Assembly (NCBI RefSeq): GCF_017355205.1
Contig: NZ_JADIJK010000004.1
Coordinates: 203,370 to 267,369, forward strand
Source: Bacillus sp. SD088
GTDB lineage: Bacteria; Bacillota; Bacilli; Bacillales; Bacillaceae_C
Direction of reading: 5' to 3'
DNA: 64,000 nucleotides
The notes beneath the pieces are model-generated. The model worked only from the letters and a program-made list of their open reading frames with translations, made no database searches and was not told the DNA's origin. Position numbers and translations under genes: made by a program. Of this stretch, positions 54,382-63,573 are shown piece after piece. The first letter of the stretch is position 1; each line of letters starts with the position of its first letter.

Positions 54382-54411
54382 GACTTGGTGGCATGCCACC
54401 AAGTCACCTAT
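54382..54411 (-). terminator. Terminator of menFDHB
   Basis: The palindrome GACTTGGTGGCATGCCACCAA and GTC (54382-54405) is followed on the minus strand by TTTTTC. It lies 14 bp after the menB stop codon. Confidence 0.92.
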
Positions 54412-54418
54412 AACGATA

Positions 54419-55237
54419 TTAAGGAAAACGTGGGAATTGATCAAAGTCTGGTTTACGCTTTTCTTTGAAGGCATCGCGGCCTTCTTTTGCTTCATCTGTT
54501 GTGTAATAAAGCAATGTAGCGTCTCCAGCCAATTGTTGGAGTCCTGCTAGACCGTCGGTGTCAGCATTGAATGCTGCTTTTAGGAAGCGTAAGGCTGTTG
54601 GGCTTTTTTCGAGCATTTCTTCACACCATTTCACCGTTTCTGCCTCTAATTGATCGAGTGGCACAACCGTGTTGACTAAGCCCATATCTAATGCTTCTTG
54701 TGCATTATATTGACGGCAGAGAAACCAAATTTCTTTCGCTTTCTTATGACCGACAATCCGAGCTAAATAGCCTGAGCCGTATCCAGCATCAAAGCTACCT
54801 ACATTTGGTCCAGTTTGTCCAAACACAGCATTATCAGCAGCAATTGTTAGATCGCAGACAACATGAAGTACATGTCCGCCCCCAATCGCATACCCAGCAA
54901 CCATGGCAATGACTGGTTTTGGAATGACACGAATAAGTCTTTGTAGATCAAGGACGTTCAAGCGTGGAATATTGTCTCCACCGACATAACCACCATGGCC
55001 TCGTACCTTCTGATCGCCACCTGAACAAAAAGCTTTCTCACCTGCCCCTGTTAAAATAATCACGCCAACTTCTTTGTCATCACGTGCATAGGCAAAAGCG
55101 TCCATTAGCTCTGTTACAGTTTCCGGCCTGAATGCATTATGTACATGAGGTCGATTAATTGTAATTTTGGCAATGCCATTATATGTTTCATATAAAATAT
55201 CTTCATACTCTTTTTTGCTAGTCCATTGAATCGACAT
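54419..55237 (-). CDS. menB: 1,4-Dihydroxy-2-naphthoyl-CoA synthase
   Basis: A 272-residue crotonase-fold enzyme that cyclises o-succinylbenzoyl-CoA. Diagnostic parts are the oxyanion-hole segments [11 protein letters not shown] (about residues 79-89) and [11 protein letters not shown], the [13 protein letters not shown] substrate loop and the Asp/Ser catalytic region near residues 149-163. The length is exact for B. subtilis MenB. It overlaps menH by 20 bp and is followed by a terminator, so the operon ends here instead of continuing to menE. Confidence 0.96.
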   Translation of the reverse strand: MSIQWTSKKEYEDILYETYNGIAKITINRPHVHNAFRPETVTELMDAFAYARDDKEVGVIILTGAGEKAFCSGGDQKVRGHGGYVGGDNIPRLNVLDLQRLIRVIPKPVIAMVAGYAIGGGHVLHVVCDLTIAADNAVFGQTGPNVGSFDAGYGSGYLARIVGHKKAKEIWFLCRQYNAQEALDMGLVNTVVPLDQLEAETVKWCEEMLEKSPTALRFLKAAFNADTDGLAGLQQLAGDATLLYYTTDEAKEGRDAFKEKRKPDFDQFPRFP

Positions 55238-56060
55238 AATCTGACTCCTTTCGAAATTGGGATAAAAACTCCCTTACTATTGTACCAAATCTTTTCGGAA
55301 CCTCCACATGAATTGCATGGCCAGCATCTGGTACCTTTGTTATTTTTGCATTGGACATAATTTTCGCCATATCTTTTGCAATCTGGCAAAACTTCACATC
55401 CCGCTCTCCGCAGATCAATTGTACCGGCATCCTTACAGCATTTAAATAAGGCCACCAGGAAGGCTGTTGTCCTGTACCCATCCCTCGCAAGCTACCGGCA
55501 AGTCCAACTGGATTTTGCTGAAGTCTCTGCTTACGAATTTCTCCTTGACGGATTGCAGGCAGGTGTTTCTGTGTAGCGAACAAAGGAATATCCTGCCAAT
55601 AATCGACAAATTCCTTCATCCCTTTTTCTTCAATCAATTGTGCCAATCGCTCATCTTGCTGGATTCTCGCTTCCCGTTCTTCCGCTGAATCTAAACCGGG
55701 CGATGCACTTTCGAGTATCAAGCTTTTCACTTTTTCAGGAAAGAGAATCGCAAAGCTTAAAGCTAATCTTCCTCCCATTGAATAGCCAAGCACATGGACT
55801 TTTTCAAGCTTTAATTTTTCTAAAATAGCTGCCAGATCATTCGCCATCTGCTTAATTTCATAACGAGGAGGATCAGCAGGTATGCTAGCTTTTCCATGAC
55901 CTAATAAATCAAGCGAAAGAAGCGTATAAACGTCTTGCATCGATTGCACAAAGTCTGTCCATGTCGAATGATCGCCTGTAAATCCATGTAAAAGTAAAAG
56001 AGGAGGTCCACTTCCCTGGATCGTATAAAAATAATCTACGCCATTCACATGAATCTTCAT
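55218..56060 (-). CDS. menH: SHCHC synthase, alpha/beta hydrolase
   Basis: A 280-residue alpha/beta-hydrolase-fold lyase that removes pyruvate from SEPHCHC. The oxyanion motif is [14 protein letters not shown] at about residues 21-34, the serine elbow is [12 protein letters not shown], and the late histidine is in [11 protein letters not shown]. The start at 56060 overlaps the menD stop in an ATGA, which sets it; the 17 earlier codons lie inside menD. Confidence 0.93.
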   Translation of the reverse strand: MKIHVNGVDYFYTIQGSGPPLLLLHGFTGDHSTWTDFVQSMQDVYTLLSLDLLGHGKASIPADPPRYEIKQMANDLAAILEKLKLEKVHVLGYSMGGRLALSFAILFPEKVKSLILESASPGLDSAEEREARIQQDERLAQLIEEKGMKEFVDYWQDIPLFATQKHLPAIRQGEIRKQRLQQNPVGLAGSLRGMGTGQQPSWWPYLNAVRMPVQLICGERDVKFCQIAKDMAKIMSNAKITKVPDAGHAIHVEVPKRFGTIVREFLSQFRKESDYVDSMD

Positions 56061-57796
56061 TTTTCTACACCATGTAAGTAAGTTGTTATTTCCCAGGAAA
56101 CTTGGTCCCACATATTCCGATGAGATGTTAGGTTTTTCGCCCTGTCTGTCGGAATTTCAATCACATTTAAGCCTTTATAGCTTGTTGCTGATTGAATGGC
56201 ATTTGAAAACTGTTCCCAACCTGTAATCTTCTCGTATTTTCCGTTGTACAGTTGCACAGCATGCTTGAAATCCAATCCTGTCGGTGTACCGAATAAAGCT
56301 TCGAAATGCTGTTTCGAGTCTGCCTGCGGCAAATAGGAGAATATCCCTCCCCCATCATTATTCATTAAAATTATCGTCATATTTAATTCATATAATTTTG
56401 CTGCTAATAATCCGTTCATATCATGGAAAAAGGATAAATCGCCAATTAATAAAAATAAAGGTTGTTGATAGACAGAAGCCCCTAAAGCTGTGGAAACAAC
56501 CCCATCAATCCCATTCGCACCACGGTTGGCCATGACGGTAATGCCTTGATTGTTTTTATGAAAAAATGTGTCTACATCGCGAATCGGCATACTATTACCA
56601 ACAAAAATCGTGCTTTCTTTCGGTAAAAGTGGAAAGAGCTCATAAAAGACTTTCCCTTCTTCTAAATCCTGTTCTTGAGACATATGGTTTTCGATTGCCT
56701 TTTTCGCTAATTGATCTAGCTGTTGCCATTGCCTTAGCCATTCATCAGCTTTATTTTCTTTTGCAAGATTCGTCAATTGCTGACAAAATGCGGTCTCATC
56801 CATTTGAATCATCTTGGTAGCGAGATGATAAGGATCTCGCCAGCCTGCCTGGCCATCGACAACAAAATGCGGAATTCCACGCTGTTTTTTCATAAAGAGT
56901 GAAAGTGGTTTGGATACGGGCATCGCTCCAAATCGCAAAATAAAATCAGGTTGGAATTGCTGAAGCACACTTTCTGTTTTGAGAATCGCGTCATAACTAT
57001 CGATGACCAGCGCCTTGTCCACTCGCAGCTGAGACAAAGGATCTGCTAGAATCGGAAAAGCTAATTTTTCAGCCAATTGGATGATCGCATTTGAAAAGTT
57101 GGGTTGCTCCATCGGCCCACAAATAATCAAGCCATTTTGATAATGAGTAAGGTCTTCTGCCATTCGCTCAAGCACCGACTGTGGCAATGTGAATTCCCCT
57201 GCAATAATTTCACATTCTGTTTTTTCCTCTGTGAATGGATAGGGATCAAGAGCTGGAAGCAATGGTTCACGAAGCGGCACATTCACATGTACAGGACCTG
57301 AAACGGAGCTTATACATTCTTTTACAGCGCGATGAGCAACCATTTTGGCATAGGTTAGCTGTTCTGCACTATTTTCAGGTAATGCCATCTCCACGAACCA
57401 TTTCACATGGTCGCCATATAAAGCAAGCTGATTAATCGCCTGTGGTGCCCCTACATCCCGCAACTCATGAGGTCGGTCTGCCGTTAATACAATCAAAGGC
57501 ACTCGCGATAAGTTCGCTTCAGCAACTGCTGGAAAGTAATTGGCTGCCGCTGTACCTGATGTACATAATAGGACAACAGGCGATTTCGAAGCTTTTGCAA
57601 GACCAAGCGCAAAGAACCCTGCAGACCGCTCATCAATATTGATATATGTGTTGATCTTTTGATGGTCTACCATTAACAAAGCAAGCGGTGTTGAGCGAGA
57701 ACCAGGACTTATGACTACATCTTGGACACCCGTTTGCACAAGTCCGGTGATAAAAGCTGCTAAATACTCGGTCAAAGCTTGTTGATGTAATTTCAT
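56057..57796 (-). CDS. menD: SEPHCHC synthase
   Basis: A 579-residue thiamine diphosphate enzyme joining 2-oxoglutarate and isochorismate. The N-terminal motif VVISPGSRSTPLAL is specific to MenD. The ThDP/Mg site is visible as the GDLSFFHDMNGLL region near residue 445. The C-terminal residues end GVEK. It overlaps menF at its start (ATGA) and menH at its end. It is the first committed step of the classical menaquinone route. Confidence 0.95.
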   Translation of the reverse strand: MKLHQQALTEYLAAFITGLVQTGVQDVVISPGSRSTPLALLMVDHQKINTYINIDERSAGFFALGLAKASKSPVVLLCTSGTAAANYFPAVAEANLSRVPLIVLTADRPHELRDVGAPQAINQLALYGDHVKWFVEMALPENSAEQLTYAKMVAHRAVKECISSVSGPVHVNVPLREPLLPALDPYPFTEEKTECEIIAGEFTLPQSVLERMAEDLTHYQNGLIICGPMEQPNFSNAIIQLAEKLAFPILADPLSQLRVDKALVIDSYDAILKTESVLQQFQPDFILRFGAMPVSKPLSLFMKKQRGIPHFVVDGQAGWRDPYHLATKMIQMDETAFCQQLTNLAKENKADEWLRQWQQLDQLAKKAIENHMSQEQDLEEGKVFYELFPLLPKESTIFVGNSMPIRDVDTFFHKNNQGITVMANRGANGIDGVVSTALGASVYQQPLFLLIGDLSFFHDMNGLLAAKLYELNMTIILMNNDGGGIFSYLPQADSKQHFEALFGTPTGLDFKHAVQLYNGKYEKITGWEQFSNAIQSATSYKGLNVIEIPTDRAKNLTSHRNMWDQVSWEITTYLHGVEK

Positions 57797-59163
57797 AGGC
57801 TCTCCTTCCCAAAAGCACGCAACATTGGTTGGAATTTAATCCGTGTTTCAACGAGTTCTTTCTCAGCATTGGAATCAGCAACAATTCCACAACCCGCATA
57901 TAAATAGGCGGAGCTCCCTTTTGCAAGCCCTGAACGGATCCCAACGATAAATTCCCCGTTTCCTTGGTAGTCTGTCCACCCGATCGGACTCGCATAAAAA
58001 CCACGATCCATGTTTTCCTTGTCACGAATTACATTCATCGCCGATCTTGTGGGCACCCCACCCATGGCAGGGGTTGGATGTAGAGATTGCACCATTTCCA
58101 GAATAGAGCAACCTCGTTTCGGCCTACCTTTTACGGGAGTATATAAATGTTGGATATACGGCGTTTTTAATAAGATAGGTTCCTTAGGTACGAGCATTTC
58201 TTCACAAAATGGCCGTAAGGCATCTTCAATCATCGATACAACTAACTCATGTTCGAAAAGGTTTTTCGGATCCTGTAACAAGCTGTCTCCTAAGCGTTTA
58301 TCTTCCTGTTTATTTTCCCCACGAGCCGTCGAGCCCGCTAAACAAGTTGATAGAACTTGCTGATCCATTTTTTCAATCAACCGTTCCGGCGAAGCACCGA
58401 GAAAACAGCTATCCCCTGCTTCCATCGAAAATACATAACTATTCGGTTGCTGGGATAATAGCTGGTCGATAATGGGCTCTGATCGCAAAGGTTCCGTAAA
58501 ATCAAGTTGTAATTTTCTAGCCAATACAACCTTTTGCATATCCGTGGTTTGTAATTTATTGACGGACTCTTCCACACTTTTCAGCCATCCTTCTATATCA
58601 TATTCCTTTTGGGCTAATCGTTCCGGAATACTAAGGGGCTCACTCTTCATTTTCTTTATCCATTGTTTTACTCGTTCTCCACCCTCTAGATCCATTGAGT
58701 CGAATTGATTAATCGTTAGGAAGTAGTGTTCCTGTGAACAAGTGATCATGATTTCAGGTAAATAAAAGAGGGCATGACCAAAGTCTTCCCATTCACTAGC
58801 CGGCATTTGCTGGGGATCAAAGGAAAAGCCACCAAATAATAAGGGGCCAGTTCCTGCTACATCATAGTTATTTTCAATCTGCGCTTCTTGTATCAGCTTG
58901 TCCCATTGTTGCTGAATCTCCGCAAATCTCCTCTTAGGGGATTTACTTGTAAGCGATAAAGCAATCCCAACTCCCACTATTTCACAGGTTCCATCGGCGT
59001 TTTTCCAATAAAATCTTTGTCCTTTTGAAGTAGGACGATGGGACTGATAAAAAACAAAAAGATCACATGGATCTATAGGTGCTGTATAACTAAAAAGCTT
59101 GCCCCTCTCGATTGCAGTTGATTGTTCAAAGCGACTGGGGGATAATATTGTCTTCAAAGTCAA
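57793..59163 (-). CDS. menF: Menaquinone-specific isochorismate synthase
   Basis: A 456-residue chorismate-binding enzyme converting chorismate to isochorismate. The conserved C-terminal half includes VVLARKLQLDF, CFLGASPERLI, the catalytic segment STARGENKQED, and HLYTPVKGRP then HPTPAMGGVPT; FYASPIGWTDYQGNGEFIVG is near the end. It is first in the menFDHB operon and overlaps menD. A TATAAT on the minus strand upstream (about 59209-59204) may be its -10 box. Confidence 0.94.
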   Translation of the reverse strand: MTLKTILSPSRFEQSTAIERGKLFSYTAPIDPCDLFVFYQSHRPTSKGQRFYWKNADGTCEIVGVGIALSLTSKSPKRRFAEIQQQWDKLIQEAQIENNYDVAGTGPLLFGGFSFDPQQMPASEWEDFGHALFYLPEIMITCSQEHYFLTINQFDSMDLEGGERVKQWIKKMKSEPLSIPERLAQKEYDIEGWLKSVEESVNKLQTTDMQKVVLARKLQLDFTEPLRSEPIIDQLLSQQPNSYVFSMEAGDSCFLGASPERLIEKMDQQVLSTCLAGSTARGENKQEDKRLGDSLLQDPKNLFEHELVVSMIEDALRPFCEEMLVPKEPILLKTPYIQHLYTPVKGRPKRGCSILEMVQSLHPTPAMGGVPTRSAMNVIRDKENMDRGFYASPIGWTDYQGNGEFIVGIRSGLAKGSSAYLYAGCGIVADSNAEKELVETRIKFQPMLRAFGKESL

Positions 59164-59281
59164 TCTCTCCTAAAGCTACGTTCTAAAGTCTGTATACTTC
59201 TTTATTATATATGAAGTAGCACGTTAAATGTAGTGTTCACACTTAGGAAATCATTTCCCATGAATATTTACCCAGAAAGGA

Positions 59282-59310
59282 TTGACACTTTGTGATACTT
59301 TTCATAAACT
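59282..59310 (+). promoter_or_regulatory. Possible menA promoter
   Basis: TTGACA (59282-59287), 17 bp, then TAAACT (59305-59310). A decayed type III repeat lies between it and menA. Confidence 0.35.
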
Positions 59311-59370
59311 TTATAAGAGACTAAGAAGATATTGATCACAAAAGTGAAGTCATTCGGGCATGGTGCACAT

Positions 59371-59442
59371 GGCCAATAGGCCGACAGGACATTGGTCACA
59401 AAGGCGTTACGACAGCACGTCGCGGTTTTAGCCTTTGATCCT
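59371..59442. repeat. Dispersed repeat type III, copy 4 (partial)
   Basis: GGCCAATAGGCCGACAGGAC, ATTGGTCACAAAGGCGTTAC and GTCGCGGTTTTAGCCTTTG. The segment with GAAGCGACAGG is deleted. It lies between menF and menA, which are divergent. Confidence 0.8.
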
Positions 59443-59482
59443 TATTATTTTATTATTTGTTCATTAGAGGAGAGACGTTTCT

Positions 59483-60406
59483 ATGAAAGCTCAGACTAGT
59501 TCTGTTATACAAGCAGATAAGGGCTGGAGAATATGGTGGCAGCTTGCACGCCCTCATACACTTACGGCAGCATTTGTCCCAGTATTGCTTGGAACTGCTA
59601 TCGCAGGTAAAGATTATGCCATCCATATCCCTTTATTTTTAGCAATGATGATCGCAAGCCTGTTAATTCAAGCCGCGACCAATATGTTTAATGAATACTT
59701 TGATTATGTGCGAGGATTGGATCATGAGGAATCGGTTGGGATCGGCGGAGCTATTGTTCGAAATGGTGTGAAGCCCAAAACAGTTTTAAAATTAGCCTTT
59801 ATGCTCTTTGGCATTGCCCTTCTACTCGGTGTCTATATTTCGCTAACCACCAGCTTATGGATTGCAGTGATCGGTTTTGTCTGTATGCTTGTCGGATATT
59901 TTTATACGGCTGGCCCTCATCCGATTGCCTACACACCTTTTGGAGAGCTGATGTCAGGCTTTTTTATGGGATTTGTGATTATTCAAATCGCTTATTTCAT
60001 CCAAACTGGGGCGATTTCCCAACAAAGTGTGCTCATTTCCATTCCGGTTTCCGTGCTGATTGGCAGTATTATGCTCTCCAATAATATTCGCGATTTAGAT
60101 GGCGATAAAGAAAGTGGACGTAAAACGATCGCAATTCTCATTGGAAGAAAAAATGCGATTAAATTATTAGCGGCAATGTTTGCTTTCTCCTATGGATGGA
60201 TTATTTTTATGACAATCTTTACGGATGCACCTTATTGGTTATTCGTTACCTTCTTAAGTATTCCTAAAGCTGTACAAGCAGTAAAAGGTTTCATGGGAAA
60301 AACTGAACCATATGAAATGATGCCAGCAATGGTTGCTACAGCAAAAACAAACACGATTTATGGACTCTTAATGTCCGTTGGTGTGATTCTCAGCTACTTT
60401 ATCTAA
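59483..60406 (+). CDS. menA: 1,4-Dihydroxy-2-naphthoate polyprenyltransferase
   Basis: A 307-residue UbiA-family integral membrane prenyltransferase with about nine helices. The two Asp-rich metal motifs are present: NMFNEYFDYVRGLDHEE at about residues 70-86 and NNIRDLDGDKESGRKT near 200. It attaches the isoprenoid side chain to dihydroxynaphthoate, giving demethylmenaquinol. It is transcribed divergently from menFDHB. A terminator follows. Confidence 0.95.
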   Translation: MKAQTSSVIQADKGWRIWWQLARPHTLTAAFVPVLLGTAIAGKDYAIHIPLFLAMMIASLLIQAATNMFNEYFDYVRGLDHEESVGIGGAIVRNGVKPKTVLKLAFMLFGIALLLGVYISLTTSLWIAVIGFVCMLVGYFYTAGPHPIAYTPFGELMSGFFMGFVIIQIAYFIQTGAISQQSVLISIPVSVLIGSIMLSNNIRDLDGDKESGRKTIAILIGRKNAIKLLAAMFAFSYGWIIFMTIFTDAPYWLFVTFLSIPKAVQAVKGFMGKTEPYEMMPAMVATAKTNTIYGLLMSVGVILSYFI

Positions 60407-60411
60407 ACCTA

Positions 60412-60436
60412 GTCCTCCTTACAGGAGGGCTTTTTT
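60412..60436 (+). terminator. Terminator of menA
   Basis: CCTCCTT and AGGAGG with a tiny loop (60414-60428), followed by GCTTTTTT. Confidence 0.88.
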
Positions 60437-60545
60437 ATGTTTATCACCCTTTCTTTAAAGGAAAAAGATAAGTAAACATAAAAGATCCTGATTAGCATTT
60501 TAAAAAGTGCTTATACTACTTTTGAAGACTTGAAAGGGATGTGCC

Positions 60546-61295
60546 ATGATGATTACCAAAGAGCAGATGTCGAATTTAAAAGCAGAGCTTTTACAACAGA
60601 AGCAGCAACTTGAAATAACAGATGATGAAGATAGTTTTCGGAATCGCAGTGCTTACGAAAATATTGGCGAACTTTCTCTTTACGATAATCACCCAGCCGA
60701 TGCGGGTACAGGTTTTTATGAAAGAGAAAAAGATATGGCTCTATCTGTACATGCTCAAGATGAGCTAGGAAAGGTTGAACATGCCCTACAAGCGATGGAG
60801 AAAGGGACATATGGGCAATGTAAAGTCTGCGGGAAAGAGATCCCTTATGAACGACTGGAGGCTCTTCCTTCTACGACCTATTGTATTGATCACTCGCCAG
60901 AACAAAAAGTGCCTGAGGATCGACCCGTTGAAGAAGAAATCTTAAAACCAGCCCATGACAACTCCTTTTCCTATCGATCGAGAAGCCCAGTAAAGGATTA
61001 TGAAGATAGCTTTGAACAAGTCGCCAAGTTTGGAACTTCGGAAACACCATCTGACTTTGTCGGGGACTATGATAATTATAATAAGCTGTATGAAGACGAA
61101 AGCAAGGATGGAATCCAAGAGGAGTATGAGAGCTTTAGTGTAACCGATATGAGTGGGAAACATCGAAGTACCCTGCAAACGGAGGAAAAAGAAGAGTATG
61201 AAGAACAGCTGGACGACACCGGAATGGAGTCGCCATTGGGAGATATCCCTTATAAAGAAAAAGACAGCTATGTTGATGACGATCATTCGGATTAA
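60546..61295 (+). CDS. yteA: YteA-type DksA/TraR zinc-finger protein
   Basis: A 249-residue acidic protein. The N-terminal DksA-like coiled coil is at about residues 1-80, the zinc-finger segment YGQCKVCGKEIPYERLEALP at about 83-102 is followed by CIDH, and a long disordered acidic tail ends DDDHSD. The finger has Cys-Cys-Cys-His instead of four cysteines. B. subtilis YteA has a similar layout. Such proteins bind RNA polymerase near the secondary channel or act in sporulation; the role here is not proven. AAAGGG lies 7 nt before the ATG. Confidence 0.85.
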   Translation: MMITKEQMSNLKAELLQQKQQLEITDDEDSFRNRSAYENIGELSLYDNHPADAGTGFYEREKDMALSVHAQDELGKVEHALQAMEKGTYGQCKVCGKEIPYERLEALPSTTYCIDHSPEQKVPEDRPVEEEILKPAHDNSFSYRSRSPVKDYEDSFEQVAKFGTSETPSDFVGDYDNYNKLYEDESKDGIQEEYESFSVTDMSGKHRSTLQTEEKEEYEEQLDDTGMESPLGDIPYKEKDSYVDDDHSD

Positions 61296-61298
61296 AAG

Positions 61299-61383
61299 AA
61301 CGAAAGGTACCGGCTATTGGCGACAAGCAAATGTTTTGAGACAAAGAAAAGTCCGGTTTTGAACTTTTATTTGTTCAGGTTAA
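61299..61383. repeat. Dispersed repeat type I, copy 4 (partial)
   Basis: It keeps GGCGACAAGCAAATGTTTTGA and the hairpin arms AAAAGTC and GAACTTTT, but lacks the CTCGAG and GGAGCTGGAT end. It lies immediately after the yteA stop codon. Confidence 0.8.
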
Positions 61384-61492
61384 CAAGTAGAACATCGGTT
61401 AAAACACACTTTCCTAACGCCAATGGACCTCTCCTACGGGTCTCTCGGGACACAAGCAAACTAGCCATCAGACAAGTCGTTTCTGAAGCCAT

Positions 61493-61532
61493 AAAAAAGA
61501 TCACAACTTCTTTTGAAGTTGTGATCTTTTTT
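61493..61532 (-). terminator. Terminator of the rRNA-tRNA operon
   Basis: AAAAAAGATCACAACTTC and GAAGTTGTGATCTTTTTT form a perfect 18-bp stem with a TTTT loop. It stops the minus-strand operon just after tRNA-Glu. Confidence 0.93.
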
Positions 61533-61538
61533 GAGAGA

Positions 61539-61610
61539 TGACCCCTACGGGATTCGAACCCGTGTTACCGCCGTGAAAGGGCGGTGTCTTAACCGCTTGA
61601 CCAAGGGGCC
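61539..61610 (-). tRNA. tRNA-Glu (TTC)
   Basis: Minus-strand cloverleaf starts GGCCCCTTGGTCAAGCGGTT; the anticodon loop CTTTCAC gives TTC. No encoded CCA. It is the last gene of the cluster. Confidence 0.95.
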
Positions 61611-61624
61611 TAGCAAATATGTAA

Positions 61625-61715
61625 TGGCGGAGAAGGAGGGATTTGAACCCTCGCGCCGCTTACGCGACCTATGCCCTTAGCAGGGGCACCTCTTCAGCCA
61701 CTTGAGTACTTCCCC
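61625..61715 (-). tRNA. tRNA-Ser (GCT)
   Basis: Class II tRNA with a long variable arm; the anticodon loop CTGCTAA gives GCT. CCA is encoded. Confidence 0.95.
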
Positions 61716-61745
61716 ATAAAAACATTATTAGAAAGCATTAGACAA

Positions 61746-61817
61746 CTCCGCAGGTAGGATTCGAACCTACGACCGATCGGTTAACAGCCGATAGCTCTAC
61801 CACTGAGCTACTGCGGA
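61746..61817 (-). tRNA. tRNA-Asn (GTT)
   Basis: Cloverleaf starts TCCGCAGTAGCTCAGTGGTA; the loop CTGTTAA gives GTT. CCA is not encoded. Confidence 0.95.
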
Positions 61818-61821
61818 ATAG

Positions 61822-61895
<74 letters not shown>

Positions 61896-61906
61896 TTCGT
61901 AAAAAA

Positions 61907-61980
61907 TGGAGCGGGTGATGGGAATCGAACCCACGACAACAGCTTGGAAGGCTGTAGTTTTACCACTAAACTACACCCGC
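61907..61980 (-). tRNA. tRNA-Gly (TCC)
   Basis: Starts GCGGGTGTAGTTTAGTGGTA; the loop CTTCCAA gives TCC. CCA is encoded. Confidence 0.95.
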
Positions 61981-61993
61981 AGGAAATTTATAA

Positions 61994-62070
61994 TGGGGCG
62001 ACTAGTGGGAATCGAACCCACGAATGTCGGAGCCACAATCCGATGCGTTAACCACTTCGCCATAACCGCC
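61994..62070 (-). tRNA. tRNA-His (GTG)
   Basis: Has the extra 5' G typical of tRNA-His (GGCGGTTATGGCG); the anticodon is GTG. CCA is encoded. Confidence 0.94.
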
Positions 62071-62088
62071 ATATCGCATCATTTAAAA

Positions 62089-62164
62089 TGGTGGCTCAGG
62101 ACGGAATCGAACCGCCGACACAAGGATTTTCAGTCCTTTGCTCTACCGACTGAGCTACTGAGCC
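62089..62164 (-). tRNA. tRNA-Phe (GAA)
   Basis: Starts GGCTCAGTAGCTCAGTCGGT; the loop CTGAAAA gives GAA. CCA is encoded. Confidence 0.95.
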
Positions 62165-62321
62165 TTAAGTTACGGTTTACGCTAAGTTTCGAATTTCTTC
62201 GTCAGCGTACTCTTTCACATCCTCATGTACCTAAGTACGCTTCGATGCTCTCTCGAACGCTTTCTCGATCTTCTCGCTTATCCTAAACCTTGCATTTAAC
62301 AATAAGTTTATGTAATACAAA
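62165..62321 (-). other. Long spacer inside the tRNA cluster
   Basis: 157 bp between tRNA-Phe and tRNA-Asp, far longer than the other spacers. It contains GTACCTAAGTACGC, similar to the GTACTGGAGTACGC in the spacer at 63650-63780. No gene is seen. Confidence 0.6.
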
Positions 62322-62398
62322 TGGCGGTCCGGACGGGACTCGAACCCGCGACCTCCTGCGTGACAGGCAGGCATTCTAACCAACTGAACTACCGGACC
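62322..62398 (-). tRNA. tRNA-Asp (GTC)
   Basis: Starts GGTCCGGTAGTTCAGTTGGT; the loop CTGTCAC gives GTC. CCA is encoded. Confidence 0.95.
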
Positions 62399-62401
62399 AA
62401 A

Positions 62402-62475
<74 letters not shown>

Positions 62476-62492
62476 ACGATTTTTATTGTATA

Positions 62493-62585
62493 TGGTGGAG
62501 GAAGAGGGATTCGAACCCCCGCGCGGTTTAACCCGCCTGTCGGTTTTCAAGACCGATCCCTTCAGCCAGACTTGGGTATTCCTCC
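62493..62585 (-). tRNA. tRNA-Ser (TGA)
   Basis: Class II tRNA; the anticodon stem GGTC and loop CTTGAAAA give TGA. CCA is encoded. Confidence 0.95.
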
Positions 62586-62598
62586 AGGAATAAAAACA

Positions 62599-62675
62599 TG
62601 GTGGACCTTGTAGGACTCGAACCTACGACCGGACGGTTATGAGCCGTCTGCTCTAACCAGCTGAGCTAAAGGTCC
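62599..62675 (-). tRNA. tRNA-Ile2 (CAT, lysidine type)
   Basis: The anticodon is CAT, but the acceptor GGACCTT and the body GGCTCATAACCGTCC match the minor isoleucine tRNA, whose C34 is changed to lysidine by TilS, rather than a methionine tRNA. CCA is encoded. Confidence 0.8.
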
Positions 62676-62683
62676 ATTGTTGA

Positions 62684-62757
62684 TAGCGGCGGAGGGGATC
62701 GAACCCCCGACCTCACGGGTATGAACCGTACGCTCTAGCCAGCTGAGCTACACCGCC
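62684..62757 (-). tRNA. tRNA-Met (CAT), elongator
   Basis: Starts GGCGGTGTAGCTCAGCTGGC; the loop TTCATAC gives CAT. CCA is not encoded. Confidence 0.9.
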
Positions 62758-62779
62758 ACATTGATTAATTCACATTCAT

Positions 62780-62855
62780 TGGTGGAGCCTAGCGGGATCG
62801 AACCGCTGACCTCCTGCGTGCAAGGCAGGCGCTCTCCCAGCTGAGCTAAGGCCCC
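62780..62855 (-). tRNA. tRNA-Ala (TGC)
   Basis: Starts GGGGCCTTAGCTCAGCTGGG; the loop CTTGCAC gives TGC. CCA is encoded. Confidence 0.95.
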
Positions 62856-62867
62856 ATTAAAGAATAA

Positions 62868-62941
62868 TCGGGAAGACAGGATTCGAACCTGCGACCCCTT
62901 GGTCCCAAACCAAGTGCTCTACCAAGCTGAGCTACTTCCCG
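62868..62941 (-). tRNA. tRNA-Pro (TGG)
   Basis: Starts CGGGAAGTAGCTCAGCTTGG; the loop TTTGGGA gives TGG. CCA is not encoded. Confidence 0.95.
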
Positions 62942-63017
62942 TTTAATGTGAGAAATAGAATGTTGGACGTTATAAATTTGGTAAAACATTATTATTCCAA
63001 ATTCTACTTTTTAGAAT

Positions 63018-63094
63018 TGGCGCGCCCGAGAGGAGTCGAACCCCTAACCTTTTGATCCGTAGTCAAACGCTCTATCCAATTGAGCTACGGGCGC
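63018..63094 (-). tRNA. tRNA-Arg (ACG)
   Basis: Starts GCGCCCGTAGCTCAATTGGA; the loop CTACGGA gives ACG, which TadA deaminates to ICG. CCA is encoded. Confidence 0.95.
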
Positions 63095-63100
63095 TAAAAA

Positions 63101-63186
63101 TGCCGAGGACCGGAATCGAACCGGTACGGTAGTCACCTACCGCAGGATTTTAAGTCCTGTGCGTCTGCCAGTTCCGCCACCCCGGC
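63101..63186 (-). tRNA. tRNA-Leu (TAA)
   Basis: Class II tRNA starting GCCGGGGTGGCGGAACTGGC; the loop CTTAAAA gives TAA. CCA is not encoded. Confidence 0.95.
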
Positions 63187-63198
63187 ATAATCATAATC

Positions 63199-63273
63199 TG
63201 GAGCGGAAGACGGGATTCGAACCCGCGACCCCCACCTTGGCAAGGTGATGTTCTACCACTGAACTACTTCCGC
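63199..63273 (-). tRNA. tRNA-Gly (GCC)
   Basis: Starts GCGGAAGTAGTTCAGTGGTA; the loop TTGCCAA gives GCC. CCA is encoded. Confidence 0.95.
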
Positions 63274-63302
63274 AGATTTGGGTGCTTATAAAATAATTTA
63301 AG

Positions 63303-63384
63303 TGCGGGTGAAGGGAGTCGAACCCCCACGCCTTGCGGCACTAGATCCTAAGTCTAGCGTGTCTGCCAATTCCACCACACCCGC
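63303..63384 (-). tRNA. tRNA-Leu (TAG)
   Basis: Class II tRNA starting GCGGGTGTGGTGGAATTGGC; the loop CTTAGGA gives TAG. CCA is not encoded. Confidence 0.95.
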
Positions 63385-63409
63385 TCGATGAATTGGAACA
63401 ACTATCAAA

Positions 63410-63485
63410 TGGTGAGCCATGCAGGATTCGAACCTGCGACCCTCTGATTAAAAGTCAGATGCTCTACCAACTGAGCTAATGGCTC
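63410..63485 (-). tRNA. tRNA-Lys (TTT)
   Basis: Starts GAGCCATTAGCTCAGTTGGT; the loop CTTTTAA gives TTT. CCA is encoded. Confidence 0.95.
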
Positions 63486-63490
63486 ATCCA

Positions 63491-63566
<76 letters not shown>

Positions 63567-63573
63567 GAAATAA

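Noticed and set aside
62599..62675. Calling this gene a second elongator tRNA-Met
   Set aside because: Although the anticodon is CAT, acceptor and body match the isoleucine tRNA read with lysidine, and its position matches the Ile2 gene of the trnB order.
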